From Thiomonas sp. X19 (GTDB taxonomy: Bacteria > Pseudomonadota > Gammaproteobacteria > Burkholderiales > Burkholderiaceae_C): a stretch of DNA of 64,000 nucleotides. Where the stretch lies: the NCBI RefSeq assembly GCF_900089495.1, contig NZ_LT605203.1, forward strand, positions 935,431 through 999,430, written 5' to 3'. Of the stretch, positions 1-8,810 are shown in pieces; position 1 is the stretch's first letter; each line of letters starts with the position of its first letter. The notes beneath the pieces are model-generated. The model worked only from the letters and a program-made list of their open reading frames with translations, made no database searches and was not told the origin of the DNA. Made by a program: the position numbers and the translations under genes.

Positions 1-59
1 GCTGATCGAACGCTCTCGATGGTTGGCGAGACACTGTGAGGGCACATGGGGCGGCCTGG

Positions 60-1535
60 GGACTCGGTTTTGGCGTGGTCGGGGCGCACTATTGCCCTCA
101 CGCGGCTCGCAGGACGTGCATGCGCTTGATGTTCCAAGCCATGGTCACCAAGCTCCATTCGCCTTGTGCCTTGGCCAGCCCGCGCATGCTCATCTGGCGC
201 CAACCCATCACTTGCTTGATGATGCCGAACACCGGCTCCACTGTCTGCTTGCGCAGGCCGTACAGGGCTCGGCCTGCTTGCGTGCCCAGGCGGTGTGCCA
301 TCTGCACGAGCGGATCCGTCGTCTGGGGCTCGGGCACATCGGGTGCAAAGCGCCCCATCACCGGCGTGTGATGCGACTCCCGCTTGAGCGCCAGCAGCGG
401 CTCGATACCCGCGTCGTTGCACGCGATCACGTTGGCTTGGCTGAAGAAGCCGTTGTCCGTGATGAGCGTGTGCACCTCGCCCAGCACCGCGGGTAACGCT
501 TGGATCTGCTGCAGCGTAGGCACAACTTCGCGCTTGTCGTTGGATGCCTGGCTCACATGCTGGGTGATCACCATCATCGTCGCGATGTCCACGCCGGCTT
601 GTGCGTTGTAGCTTTGCTCGAAGCCCCCACCCGACACGGGCATGATGCGCGACTCTTCATCCGTGAGGTTGACCTGATCGCTGCTCCGGGGGCCGGCCTC
701 TGGCGGCTCAGGGTCCTTGCCGCGCGGCTTCTTGCCCGCCTCGCGCTGGGCTTGGCGCTTGGCGGTCTTGGCCTCGTACTCCTGCTGCTCGACCTGATGG
801 CGTTCGCTGGCGCGCTGCTCGATCTTGGCCTTGGCCTGCGCGATTGCGCTCAAGCGATCTGCACGCAGGGCGATCTCCGCCGGCACATCCATGCCGTCGG
901 GTACCGTCGCGCGGTCGCTGTTCTCTGCCAGCGCCAGCAGCGTTTGTACTTCCTGGCGCAGCTGCGCCTCGATCTTGTTGGCATGAGCCCACGACAAGGC
1001 CTTGTGCTTGCTGGCGTTGGCGTCGATCTTGGTGCCATCCAGCGCGATGTGTCCGAGCTTGAGCAGCTTCATCTCGCGCGCCAGAACCAGCACCTGCACG
1101 AACAGTGCCTCCACCTCCTTCAAGAAGCGGCGGCGGAACGTCGCCAGCGTGTCGTGATCGGGGTGGGTATTGGCCGCAACAAAGCGGAACGCCACCGAGT
1201 CGTAGGTCGCCCGCTCGATCTTGCGGCTGGAGTGCACGCCGTTGGCGTAGCCGTAGATCAGCAGGCCCAGCAGCACCGCCGGATGGTGCGCCGCCGAGCC
1301 CCGGCCTGCGTACTGTCGGGCCAGATCGCCCAGATCAAGCTGCTCGATGACTTCGACCACGAAGCGCGCCAAGTGATCAGTGGGCAGCCATTCGTCCACC
1401 GACGGTGGCAACAGATATGCGGTGTCTCGGTCAACAGGGACGAAGCGGCTCATCGGCTCGGGCTCTCGGTTGTGCAGCAGCAATTGTCTCGGATAGCGTC
1501 TTCATCCGGAAGACCGCAAAGTCCGACAGTCTCCT
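60..1535 (-). mobile_element. IS1182-type insertion sequence (ends approximate)
   Basis: A single transposase gene of about 1.36 kb is flanked by short non-coding ends, the usual layout of an IS1182 element. The ends are not firmly located. Around 62 and around 1535 the sequences reading inward resemble each other loosely (GACTCGGTTTTGGCG against GACTGTCGGACTTTGCGG), which is only weak support for inverted repeats. No target duplication could be seen. The element lies just downstream of the 3' end of the broken catalase gene and does not cut it. Confidence 0.5.
98..1453 (-). CDS. IS1182 family transposase
   Basis: DDE transposase of about 451 residues, a normal full length for the family. 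The N-terminal part carries the DUF772-like domain seen in IS1182/IS5-type enzymes (SRKIERATYDSVAFRF). The three acidic positions are visible: Asp in LDGTKID near residue 138, Asp in TDNGFFS near residue 331, and Glu in EPVFGIIK near residue 405. A Gln/Lys/Arg-rich stretch separates the first two. The ATG at 1453 is preferred because the protein then begins MSRFVPVDRD, as family members do; an in-frame TTG lies ten codons upstream. The frame is intact, so the enzyme could be active. Confidence 0.9.
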   Translation of the reverse strand: MSRFVPVDRDTAYLLPPSVDEWLPTDHLARFVVEVIEQLDLGDLARQYAGRGSAAHHPAVLLGLLIYGYANGVHSSRKIERATYDSVAFRFVAANTHPDHDTLATFRRRFLKEVEALFVQVLVLAREMKLLKLGHIALDGTKIDANASKHKALSWAHANKIEAQLRQEVQTLLALAENSDRATVPDGMDVPAEIALRADRLSAIAQAKAKIEQRASERHQVEQQEYEAKTAKRQAQREAGKKPRGKDPEPPEAGPRSSDQVNLTDEESRIMPVSGGGFEQSYNAQAGVDIATMMVITQHVSQASNDKREVVPTLQQIQALPAVLGEVHTLITDNGFFSQANVIACNDAGIEPLLALKRESHHTPVMGRFAPDVPEPQTTDPLVQMAHRLGTQAGRALYGLRKQTVEPVFGIIKQVMGWRQMSMRGLAKAQGEWSLVTMAWNIKRMHVLRAA

Positions 1536-1604
1536 AGGCCCGTGGGGGTCAGAATCACCAGATAGTCACCATTTCTCACGGTCTTGCAAGGTTTGCCGGC
1601 ATGA

Positions 1605-3201
1605 TCAAGCCAAAGTGCGAACCGACTTTTCTCTTTCCCACTGACGCGTCTTGGCCGCAGCAATAAACTGTTTCTGATCTTTGATGTCGATGACACCTGC
1701 ATCGTTTGAAACATTGGCTGCCTTCAATAACATCGCGCCGCCCCGGTCTATACCAATCGCCTTGAGATGACCGAAAGCATCGCGTACGAAATCGATTGCA
1801 GCGCTTTCCGCGGCTAGTTTTTTTGCTCCGGAGTCGGACAGAATCAGAGCGATGGCGTCAAAAATCACCGACGGTGCCCCTGCTAGCTGTTTGTCCACCT
1901 CTAGCGACGTGCCGCCGACCAGTTTGACAAGGCCGACTTTGGGGCCGACGATCTTGACATTGGCGCCGGCGGCAATAGCGGCCTTTTTAATGGCGGCAAT
2001 AGCTGCGCCGTCCGAGCCATCTGCAATCAAAATGCCAACCACGCGACCGTCCAATGAGTCTTTCATCTTGCCGATGATTTGCGTGGCGGGAGAAAGCGGC
2101 ATGTCCGTCACCGGTGCTGCGGGGTGAGGCGTGACGGGCAACGAGTCCATCGCCAGACCGTTCGCAACGCGCTGCGCCAAGCTTTCCTGGATGTTACGCA
2201 AGTGTCCGACGATCGCTTCGCGGATATGCACATGCTCGACTTTGGACAGCTCGAATACCAGTGCCGACGCGATGTGCGCTTGCTCATACTCGGTCTGACT
2301 GAGGAAGAACTGCCGCGCCTGGCTGTAATGGTCGGCGAAACTCTCGGGCCGGATGCGGCCTTTTTTGCCTGCCTCAGTCACGGCTACCGTTCTGAATACG
2401 TTTTTAGGCGTTTCGCGTGGTGATGTGTCCGATAGCGAGTTCGGCTCGTAATTGACGCGACCGCTGGGTTGCGCCATTTGCATGTGGCCATCGCGCTGAA
2501 GGTTGGCGAATGGACACTTGGGGCATTGACTGGAATCTGGTGGAAATTGGACGAGCCCAAACGCGAAATCTGCGTGTCGAGATACGAAAACAGGCGTCCT
2601 TGCAGGAGCGGATCGTTGGAGAAATCGATCCCTGGCACGATGTTGGCGGGGCAATACGCGATCTGCTCTGTTTCGGCGAAAAAATTGTTCGGCCAGCGAT
2701 CCAGAACCATACGCCCGATGATTTGCAACGGCACCAGTTCTTCCGGGATCAGCTTGGTCGGATCGAGGTGGTCGAACGGAAACGCCTCGGCCTCGGCTTC
2801 AGTAAACAACTGGACAGCGAATTCCCACTCAGGGAAATGACCAGCCTCGATGGCCTCAAACATATCGCGGCGGTGAAAATCCTGATCGGCACCGGAAATC
2901 TTGACGGTTTCATCCCAGATGGTGGACTGTAGTCCCAGCTTGGGACGCCAGTGAAATTTGACGAAGGTCGATTCACCCGCCTCATTGAGCAGGCGATAGC
3001 TATGGATACCAAAGCCTTCAATCATGCGCAGTGAGCGCGGAATGGTGCGGTCGGACATGATCCACATCACCATGTGCATGGCTTCGGGGGTCAGCGAAAT
3101 GTAATCCCAGAAGGTGTCGTGCGCAGTGGCTGCCTGGGGAAACGCGCGGTCCGGCTCCATTTTTGCGGCATGAATGAGATCGGGAAACTTGATGGCATCC
3201 T
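1605..3201 (-). pseudogene. katE: Large-subunit catalase (KatE/HPII type), 5'-truncated and frameshifted
   Basis: Remnant of a monofunctional clade 2 catalase, which would decompose hydrogen peroxide. It starts inside the conserved IQDAxKFPD region, where the IS1380 element begins, so the N-terminal part with the catalytic His is gone. Visible blocks include [53 protein letters not shown] and [21 protein letters not shown]. At 2520-2523 a run of four G on the plus strand appears one base short: the frame shifts between PVNAP and [11 protein letters not shown]. Downstream the second frame continues through NYEPNSL and the flavodoxin-like C-terminal domain to a natural-looking end (REKSVRTLA). 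It cannot make active enzyme. No missing 5' half is seen beyond the insertion element. Confidence 0.9.
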
Positions 3202-4915
3202 CCTGAATCCGTGAGCTCGGGCATGCGGAATTTTCATAAGTTGTTGATGCATAATGGTTTATTCGATAAAATGACCCCTTTGTCTTCTCACCCAGCGGGT
3301 GAACGTTCCGGGGTATGGCATGGGGTTTGGATTTCGCGTCAAGCAACTCGACTATGACCTGACGCCGGTGGCCGGTCTGGCCCTTGTCGGTCATCACCTC
3401 AAGCGCCTCGATCCTCTGTTCAAACGCCTGGATGCCCAGTGGCCTTGCCGCGGCGGACTGCCGCCCAGCACACTGATGCGCAGCTATGTTGGCTTGCTCG
3501 CGCAGAGCAAGAGCGACTTCGATGCCATCGAAGGCTTTCGAGGCGATCGTTTCTTCCAGGAGGCGCTGGGTCTGGTGGGTGTGCCGTCCTCGCCCACCCT
3601 GCGCCAGCGCCTGGATGCGCAGGCCGCCCTGTGGTTTGACTTCACCTCCCAGGCGATTGAAGCGCTGCTGCGCAAGAGCCAACCGGACTATGGTCTTTTG
3701 CCTTGCGGTCATGTGCCGCTGGACATCGACACCTTCGCGATGGACAACTCGGGCACAGCCAAGGATGGGGTGAGCCGCACCTACGCGGGGGTCGATGGCT
3801 ACTGCCCGCTGGCGGCCTACCTGGGCACGCATGGGTTTTGCCTGGAGTTCGCCCTACGTCCGGGCGCGCAGCACTCGGCTTCGGAGACGACCTACAACCT
3901 CGAGACGGCCGTGCCCATGGCGCAGCGCCTGTCGACCGCAGGCCCCAAGGCGCCGATTCTCGTGCGCATGGATGCGGGGTTTTGCTCGGCCGCCTTGATG
4001 GCCGACATGCAGCGCTGCAACAGGCCAGGACTGCCCCGGGTCGATGTTCTGATCAAGTGGAATCCCCGCAAGACCGATCCTCTGGAGGTCTTGCGACGGC
4101 AGGAACTGGAAGGGGGTTTGTTGTGGCAGCATCCGCGCGCAGGCAAGCGCGTGGCGGTTTGGGAGGTGGCCGTGCAGGTCGAAGGCATCGCCCATCGCCT
4201 GCGCCGCATTGTGCGCATCACGGAGCGCACCGTCGATGCCCGTGGCCAGCAGTTTTTGGTCCCCGAGATCATCTTGGAGGGCTGGACGACAAGCTTGCCC
4301 AAGGCCATCAGCGCCGAGGCGATCATCGACCTGTACGCCGGGCACGCTACGCACGAGCAGTTCCATGCGGAATTCAAAACCGACATGGATCTGGAGCGAC
4401 TGCCCTCGGGGAAGTTCGACACGAACGATCTTGTCTGCCAGCTTGCGGCCCTGACGATGAACGTGCTGCGCCTCATGGGGCAGCAAGGGCTGCTGGGGCC
4501 GCATGCACCGGTGCGCCATGCGGCCAGGCGACGGCGTCTGAAGACTGTGATCCAGGAACTTGTCATCCGCGCAGCACGCGTGATCAACCATGGCGGGCGG
4601 CTGTGGTTGGGACTGGGCGCCAACGACAAGGCAGCCCGTGCCTTTTGCGATCTGCATGCGCAGTTCGCCGCCAGCGGCTGAAGACGCAGTCCAAGCTTTC
4701 CCAGCACCCCAAGACGCTGGCCACAAGGGCTCGGCGGGGGAACGGCTGCGCGCAACCCACCCGAAATGACCGATCAAGGGGGCCGATCGTTCGCGCACAG
4801 CCCCACAGCCCCCTTCGACACGGCGCTCGAACCGTGAACCTGCGGGAAATCGGGAAAATCGGGCCGTCACAATCAGCTTTCAAGTCGATGGATTATCGGA
4901 AGTCACGGATTCAGG
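3202..4915 (+). mobile_element. IS1380-type insertion sequence
   Basis: The element is bounded by a perfect 13-bp inverted repeat, CCTGAATCCGTGA at 3202-3214 and its complement at 4903-4915, giving a length of about 1.71 kb, normal for IS1380. It sits exactly where the catalase reading frame is lost. The flanks (CATCCT on the left, GAGTTA on the right) show no target duplication. The two sides therefore do not derive from one simple insertion, and a deletion or recombination has probably removed the adjoining DNA. Confidence 0.85.
3299..4681 (+). CDS. IS1380 family transposase
   Basis: Full-length transposase of about 460 residues. The family signature [19 protein letters not shown] followed by [16 protein letters not shown] lies near residues 141-175, and the catalytic region continues with [11 protein letters not shown] and the Glu-containing [14 protein letters not shown]. 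The reading frame opens with GTG at 3299 ([10 protein letters not shown]); an internal ATG a few codons later is possible. It is the only gene of the IS1380 element and appears intact. Confidence 0.92.
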   Translation: MNVPGYGMGFGFRVKQLDYDLTPVAGLALVGHHLKRLDPLFKRLDAQWPCRGGLPPSTLMRSYVGLLAQSKSDFDAIEGFRGDRFFQEALGLVGVPSSPTLRQRLDAQAALWFDFTSQAIEALLRKSQPDYGLLPCGHVPLDIDTFAMDNSGTAKDGVSRTYAGVDGYCPLAAYLGTHGFCLEFALRPGAQHSASETTYNLETAVPMAQRLSTAGPKAPILVRMDAGFCSAALMADMQRCNRPGLPRVDVLIKWNPRKTDPLEVLRRQELEGGLLWQHPRAGKRVAVWEVAVQVEGIAHRLRRIVRITERTVDARGQQFLVPEIILEGWTTSLPKAISAEAIIDLYAGHATHEQFHAEFKTDMDLERLPSGKFDTNDLVCQLAALTMNVLRLMGQQGLLGPHAPVRHAARRRRLKTVIQELVIRAARVINHGGRLWLGLGANDKAARAFCDLHAQFAASG

Positions 4916-4965
4916 GAGTTATTGAGTCGGCCCGCCCAGATGTTGGGTGGCGGCCTCAAAGCTGT

Positions 4966-6044
4966 GAAGTGCAACACCCCAAGCCTGTCAGGTGTTGCGA
5001 TGCAAAGGACGACGACGTACCGACAGCTTCAAGCTGAAGAGCGCATGACGATGGCCAGTTTGATGCAGCAGGGGTGCAGTGTTCGGGCCATGGCCCGAAC
5101 ACTGGGGCGCGCGCCCTCGACCATCAGTCGGGAGCTTGGCCACAATGGCGAGGACACGGGGCCCTATGCGCCCGCAACGGCGCGGCAGCGCTGTGCGACG
5201 CGCCGGGATGCCGCACGCCCGTCTCCCAAGCTGCACCGGGACGGCATCCTCTGGGGCGTGGTCACCGCCTTGCTGGACTGGAAGTATTCGCCCCGGCAGA
5301 TTGCTGGCACACTGCTGCGGATGTATCCCGAGCGCCCCGAACTGCAGGTCTCGCATGAGACCATCGACACCGCCATCTACGCCCAGGCCCGTGGGGAGTT
5401 GCGCAGACAGTTGATGGCCTGTCTGCGCCATGGCCACAGCAAGCGCATGCCGCGTTCGCGTGGCACCGACCGCCACGGCCAGATTCCCGAGATGGTCAGC
5501 ATCCATGTGCGTCCCCCCGAGATGGAAGACCGCCTGATGCCGGGACACTGGGAAGGCGACCTCATCCAGGGCGCCGGCAACAAGTCCGCCGTGGGCGTGC
5601 TGGTGGAGCGCTCCAGCCGCCTGCTGTTGCTGGTCCAGATGCCAGACGCCACGGCAACCTCGGCCCTGGCTGGCTTCACGGCCAAGCTGCGGTCGATTGC
5701 CGCGCCGCTGCGCCAGAGCATGACGCAGACCCAAGGCCGCGAAATGGCGCGCCATGCCGAACTCACCGCCGCCACCGGCGTGCGGGTGGACTTCTGTGAC
5801 CCCCACAGCCCCTGGCAACGCGGCACCTGCGAGAACACCAACGGATTGCTGCGCCAGTACCTGCCCAAGGGCACCGACTTGTCGGTGTACTCCCAGGCTG
5901 ACCTGGACGCCATCGCCGACAGCCTCAACGGCAGACCAAGGGCCACCCATGCATTCCATTCCCCGTTGGAGGTCTTCGCGCGAATGCTGGCCAATACCCA
6001 CGAAGCTCCCTCCTCAATTCAATAACCAAGGGGTGTTGCACTTC
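4966..6044 (+). mobile_element. IS30-type insertion sequence
   Basis: A 15-bp perfect inverted repeat, GAAGTGCAACACCCC at 4966-4980 and its complement at 6030-6044, encloses one transposase gene. The total is about 1.08 kb, as expected for IS30. Only 50 bp of unassigned sequence separate it from the IS1380 element. On the right it interrupts an integrase gene whose 3' end continues directly after the repeat. No obvious 2-3 bp target duplication is visible. Confidence 0.85.
5000..6025 (+). CDS. IS30 family transposase, possibly missing the middle catalytic Asp
   Basis: About 341 residues. An N-terminal helix-turn-helix (MARTLGRAPSTISREL) is followed by the IS30 catalytic core. The first acidic residue lies in GHWEGDLIQG near residue 186, and the last in CENTNGLLRQYLPKGTDLS near residue 278. 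The middle motif normally reads T-Y/W-D-Q/N-G-R/K-E-M; here residues 242-249 read TQTQGREM, so the Asp is replaced by Thr244. If this is not a sequencing artefact the enzyme is probably inactive. The ATG at 5000 begins MQRTTTYRQL, a typical start; the frame remains open further upstream, across the left inverted repeat. Confidence 0.9.
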   Translation: MQRTTTYRQLQAEERMTMASLMQQGCSVRAMARTLGRAPSTISRELGHNGEDTGPYAPATARQRCATRRDAARPSPKLHRDGILWGVVTALLDWKYSPRQIAGTLLRMYPERPELQVSHETIDTAIYAQARGELRRQLMACLRHGHSKRMPRSRGTDRHGQIPEMVSIHVRPPEMEDRLMPGHWEGDLIQGAGNKSAVGVLVERSSRLLLLVQMPDATATSALAGFTAKLRSIAAPLRQSMTQTQGREMARHAELTAATGVRVDFCDPHSPWQRGTCENTNGLLRQYLPKGTDLSVYSQADLDAIADSLNGRPRATHAFHSPLEVFARMLANTHEAPSSIQ

Positions 6045-6173
6045 GCCCTTGAAACCGCCGATACGGTCCGGGGCGTGATGGAGGCCGCCAGCAAGACCGG
6101 GCACCAGTCGCTTGCCATGCTCAAGCGGTACACCCACGTCGAGGCGGAGAAGCTGGCCGCGAAGCTGGGATAA
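6045..6173 (+). pseudogene. Tyrosine recombinase (integrase) C-terminal remnant, first copy
   Basis: Starting immediately after the IS30 right repeat, the frame reads through to a stop at 6171-6173 and encodes GHQSLAMLKRYTHVEAEKL. This matches the last conserved box of tyrosine integrases (GH...RYTH, with the Tyr nucleophile). Everything upstream was lost when the IS30 element arrived. A second related remnant lies about 0.9 kb downstream; the shared segment runs 6115-6160 and 7012-7057. The stop overlaps the first ATG of the next gene. Confidence 0.75.
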
Positions 6174-6472
6174 TGCGCAATCATGAAACCATCCCAAGCC
6201 CTGCAAAATCACCGCGCCGAGATCACCGCATCGTGCTGGCCCATCGTGCCCACAATGCGCGCGTTTTCGGGTCGGTCGTGCGCGGCGAGGATGACGACCG
6301 CAGCGATCTGGACGTACTGGTCGATCCGACGGCGGAGACAACGCTGATGGACGTTGCGGCCATCCAGGTGGAATTAGAGCGCTTGCTTGGCGTGCCGGTG
6401 GATGTCCTCACTCCTGGCGACCTCCCCGAGAAGTTCCGCGCCCTGGTGCTTGCCGAGGCTATCGCGGTATGA
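6173..6472 (+). CDS. MNT-domain nucleotidyltransferase antitoxin (probable 5' frameshift)
   Basis: Minimal nucleotidyltransferase partner of a HepT toxin; related antitoxins neutralise the HEPN RNase, in studied cases by transferring AMP to it. The core motif is plain: FGSVVRGEDDDRSDLDVLV, with GS followed by DLD, then LLGVPVDVLTPGDLP and a C-terminal AEAIAV. The 5' end looks damaged. Relatives begin MKPSxALxxHRxEIxRIV, and an ATG at 6183 gives MKPSQALQNHRAEIT, but that frame is lost at 6226-6227, where one C appears to be missing. The uninterrupted frame instead uses the ATG at 6173, with an unrelated leader (MRNHETIPSPAK). The stop overlaps the toxin start by 4 bases. Confidence 0.8.
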   Translation: MRNHETIPSPAKSPRRDHRIVLAHRAHNARVFGSVVRGEDDDRSDLDVLVDPTAETTLMDVAAIQVELERLLGVPVDVLTPGDLPEKFRALVLAEAIAV

Positions 6473-6825
6473 AGCGTGCCGAGTTGCGAATTCCCGATTA
6501 CATCGCCCATATTCTCGAGGCCATCGAGCCCATCGCGGAATACACCGCAGGGATGGATGAAGACGGCTTTTTGCACAACACACTCGTCCAGGATGCCGCG
6601 ATTCGCAACATCGAAATCATCGGCGAAGCCGCGCGCAACATCGAGCGAGCTTCCCCGGCGTTCATCGCCGCCCATGACGGCATCCCCTGGAGCACCATGA
6701 TGGCCATGCGCAACCGCGTCTCTCACGGCTACATGACGATCAACTTGTCGCTGGTCTGGAAGACGATCCGAAGCGATTTGCCAGAGTTGGCAAAGCCAAT
6801 CCGCGCGCTGCGCAGCGGCGAATAA
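6469..6825 (+). CDS. hepT: HepT-like HEPN ribonuclease toxin
   Basis: HEPN-domain protein of 118 residues, the toxin half of a HepT/MNT module; such proteins cleave RNA when free of their antitoxin. The catalytic R-x4-H motif is present as RNRVSHGYM near residues 80-88, preceded by a helical region containing NIEIIGEAARNI. The start codon overlaps the antitoxin stop (ATGA), so the two are translationally coupled in the usual antitoxin-first order. The module lies between two integrase remnants, in a region full of insertion sequences, which fits a mobile origin. The frame is intact. Confidence 0.9.
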   Translation: MKRAELRIPDYIAHILEAIEPIAEYTAGMDEDGFLHNTLVQDAAIRNIEIIGEAARNIERASPAFIAAHDGIPWSTMMAMRNRVSHGYMTINLSLVWKTIRSDLPELAKPIRALRSGE

Positions 6826-6956
6826 ATCGGCCCCCGCTGGGGCCGGGTCGAGGATGCCTGAAGTGCCTGCTCTGGGTCGAACGCGCAGGTGTTGACTGCC
6901 CGCCTGACGCCAGGTATGCGCGGTGCTTTGGCCTTGAGGCCAGGTCGCGTCGATTC

Positions 6957-7088
6957 GAAAATGGCTTGGAGACCATGGAAGTGCCAACCATGACAGGGCA
7001 CAAGTCCCCGTCCATGCTCAAGCGGTACACCCACATTGAGGCGGAGAAGCTGGCGATGAAATTGGGGTGGGATGGCGTAAAAATATAA
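6957..7088 (+). pseudogene. Tyrosine recombinase C-terminal remnant, second copy
   Basis: The frame encodes TGHKSPSMLKRYTHIEAEKL and ends in a stop at 7086-7088. It again represents only the last box of a tyrosine integrase. It is similar but not identical to the copy at 6045-6173: MLKRYTH, EAEKLA and KLG are shared. The two are therefore related paralogues or a diverged duplication. No integrase core precedes it; the toxin gene and about 130 bp of unassigned DNA lie upstream. Confidence 0.65.
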
Positions 7089-7116
7089 AATTTTGTATGG
7101 CATTGATATCATTGAT

Positions 7117-7362
7117 ATGTCTGATCTGAAACCCGCCGAGTTCCGGGGAAGCGCCCTCGATGATCTGCGCGCCTTTCCGCAGGATGCGCGGCGTGAAGCG
7201 GGACATCAGATCAACAGGGTGCAAAACGGACTGGAACCGGATGACTGGAAACCGATGACCAACGTCGACCCTGGCGTGCAGGAAATCCGCATCCGGGATG
7301 CGAGCGGCGCGTGCCGAGTGTTCTGTGTTGCGAAAAGCGCTGCAAAGCCTTGCGCGAGTTGA
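7117..7362 (+). pseudogene. HigB/Gp49-type (RelE superfamily) toxin, C-terminally truncated
   Basis: The N-terminal about 72 residues match phage-derived Gp49-like HigB toxins: KPAEFRGSALDDLRAFPQDARREAG, then WKPMTNVDPGVQEIRIRD and CRVFCVAK. Family members continue into a conserved HCFxKKTxKT segment. Here the sequence ends after a few unrelated residues at 7362, and no HigA antitoxin gene follows. The ATG at 7117 is preceded by a short AT-rich stretch that could have held the promoter. It is probably a dead remnant. Confidence 0.75.
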
Positions 7363-8048
7363 TCGCTGTTCGGCGCGAGTGGTGCCAATGCATCCAACTC
7401 CAGTAAGCCGATCAAGTATGAGCTTTCGCTACGGCTTGCCCCATCGATGAGCGATGCGCGGATGCCGCATTGCGGCGCCACCATCTCGTGGTTTTCGACA
7501 ATATTTGCGCCGCCGCGTCGACCCAGCGATCGAAGCGGGGCGGAGTTTTCGACTTTAGGCGGGACGCCAACGGAAGCGGCGGGCGCGCAAGCCGCGCCGA
7601 TGCTGGGGCCGTGTTTTCGACTTTAATTGGTGAGAACAGGTGATGTGCTCACCGAACCTGTCCGCAACGCATAACCAACCCGCGGGCACGCGGATCTCCC
7701 AGGCACTGCGCGCGCCGATACCAAATTGACCGTCACGCCTAGCGCGGGGCGGGATGCCGTTCCTTGCAGCGTTCGTAGGCCTGCCGCCGGTGCCGGCGGC
7801 GCTTGATCAACGCAAGATCAGCATGATGTTCAAGTTCGTTTCGGCGCGCACATGCGAAGCTGATTTTTAGCGCGCAGGGTTGGACGACCCACAGCGGCGG
7901 CATAGCGCTCGCGTCAGACCGCCCCGAGCTGTTCACGCGTTGCTGATTGAGCGGCTCGGTCGATGCGCCGAGATGCAGCCGAGCGGTCGCTGGAGCGATC
8001 TCGCAAGGCCTGAGCGGCCTGTGCGAGGAGTCGCAGGCATGCAGTGGG
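7363..8048. other. Gene-poor stretch without a recognisable gene
   Basis: Nearly 0.7 kb without a convincing coding region. A short minus-strand frame at about 7360-7480 (containing ESSYLIGLLELDALAPLAP) looks protein-like but could not be assigned. A 65-codon minus frame at 7739-7936 has no recognisable motif. Three copies of an 8-9 base motif lie at 7491-7625 and are listed separately. The stretch probably consists of debris between the broken toxin and the ABC exporter. Confidence 0.5.
7491..7625 (+). repeat. Three direct copies of GTTTTCGAC
   Basis: GTTTTCGAC occurs at 7491, 7545 and 7613; the last two extend to GTTTTCGACTTTA. Spacings are 54 and 68 bases. No open reading frame covers them. 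They could be recombinase- or transposase-binding sites at the edge of a lost mobile element, or chance repeats. No function is assigned. Confidence 0.45.
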
Positions 8049-8810
8049 CTACGCCTTGAGCCGGTACCCGGTCTTGAAGATCCAGGCCACGATCGCCAGG
8101 GACATGAGCAGGAAGGCCAGCGTCATCCCCAGGCTGATGCCGATGCTCACATCGGCCAGGCCATAGAAGCTCCAGCGAAATCCGCTGATCAGATAGACCA
8201 CCGGATTGAACAAGGCCACCGTGCGCCAGAGCGGGGGCAGCATGTCGATGGAGTAGAAACTGCCGCCCAGGAAAGTCAGCGGCGTGATGATCAGCAGCGG
8301 CACGACTTGCAGTTTCTCGAAGCCATCCGCCCAGATGCCGATGATGAAGCCGACGAGGCTGAAGGTCGTCGCCGTGAGCACGAGAAACGTCAGCATCCAG
8401 AACGGATGCTCGACATGCAGCGGCACGAAGAGCGCCGCGGTGGCGAGGATGATGAGCCCGAGGACGATGGACTTGGTCGCGGCGGCGCCGACATAGCTCA
8501 GCACGATCTCGATCGTGGAGATCGGTGCCGACAGCAGCTCGTAGATCGTGCCCGTGAACTTGGGGAAGTAGATGCCGAAGGACGCATTCGAGATGCTCTG
8601 CGTCAGCAGCGACAACATGACCAGCCCTGGGACGATGAAGGCGCCGTAGCTGATGCCGCCGACGGTTGGCATGCGCGAGCCGATGGCGGCGCCGAACACG
8701 ACGAAATACAGCGAGGTCGAGATCACCGGGGAAATGACGCTTTGCATCAGGGTCCGCCAGGTCCGTGCCATTTCGAACGCGTAGATCGCGCGGACTGCGT
8801 GCAGATTCAT
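8049..8810 (-). CDS. ABC-2 type transporter permease
   Basis: Inner-membrane permease of 253 residues with six predicted membrane segments and the ABC-2 family pattern, for example [18 protein letters not shown] near the N-terminus and [18 protein letters not shown] followed by [12 protein letters not shown] near residues 185-215. It resembles the YadH/NodJ group of exporters. It is the second gene of a two-gene operon: its ATG overlaps the stop of the ATPase gene by four bases, so the two form one exporter. The substrate cannot be told from sequence. The neighbouring selenium genes are transcribed from other promoters and no functional link is evident. Confidence 0.88.
   Translation of the reverse strand: MNLHAVRAIYAFEMARTWRTLMQSVISPVISTSLYFVVFGAAIGSRMPTVGGISYGAFIVPGLVMLSLLTQSISNASFGIYFPKFTGTIYELLSAPISTIEIVLSYVGAAATKSIVLGLIILATAALFVPLHVEHPFWMLTFLVLTATTFSLVGFIIGIWADGFEKLQVVPLLIITPLTFLGGSFYSIDMLPPLWRTVALFNPVVYLISGFRWSFYGLADVSIGISLGMTLAFLLMSLAIVAWIFKTGYRLKA

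Noticed and set aside
7491..7625. A CRISPR array
   Set aside because: Only three 9-13 base repeats with unequal spacing and no cas genes.
7739..7936. A 65-codon minus-strand gene
   Set aside because: Arg/His-rich translation with no recognisable motif and no ribosome binding site; most likely noise.
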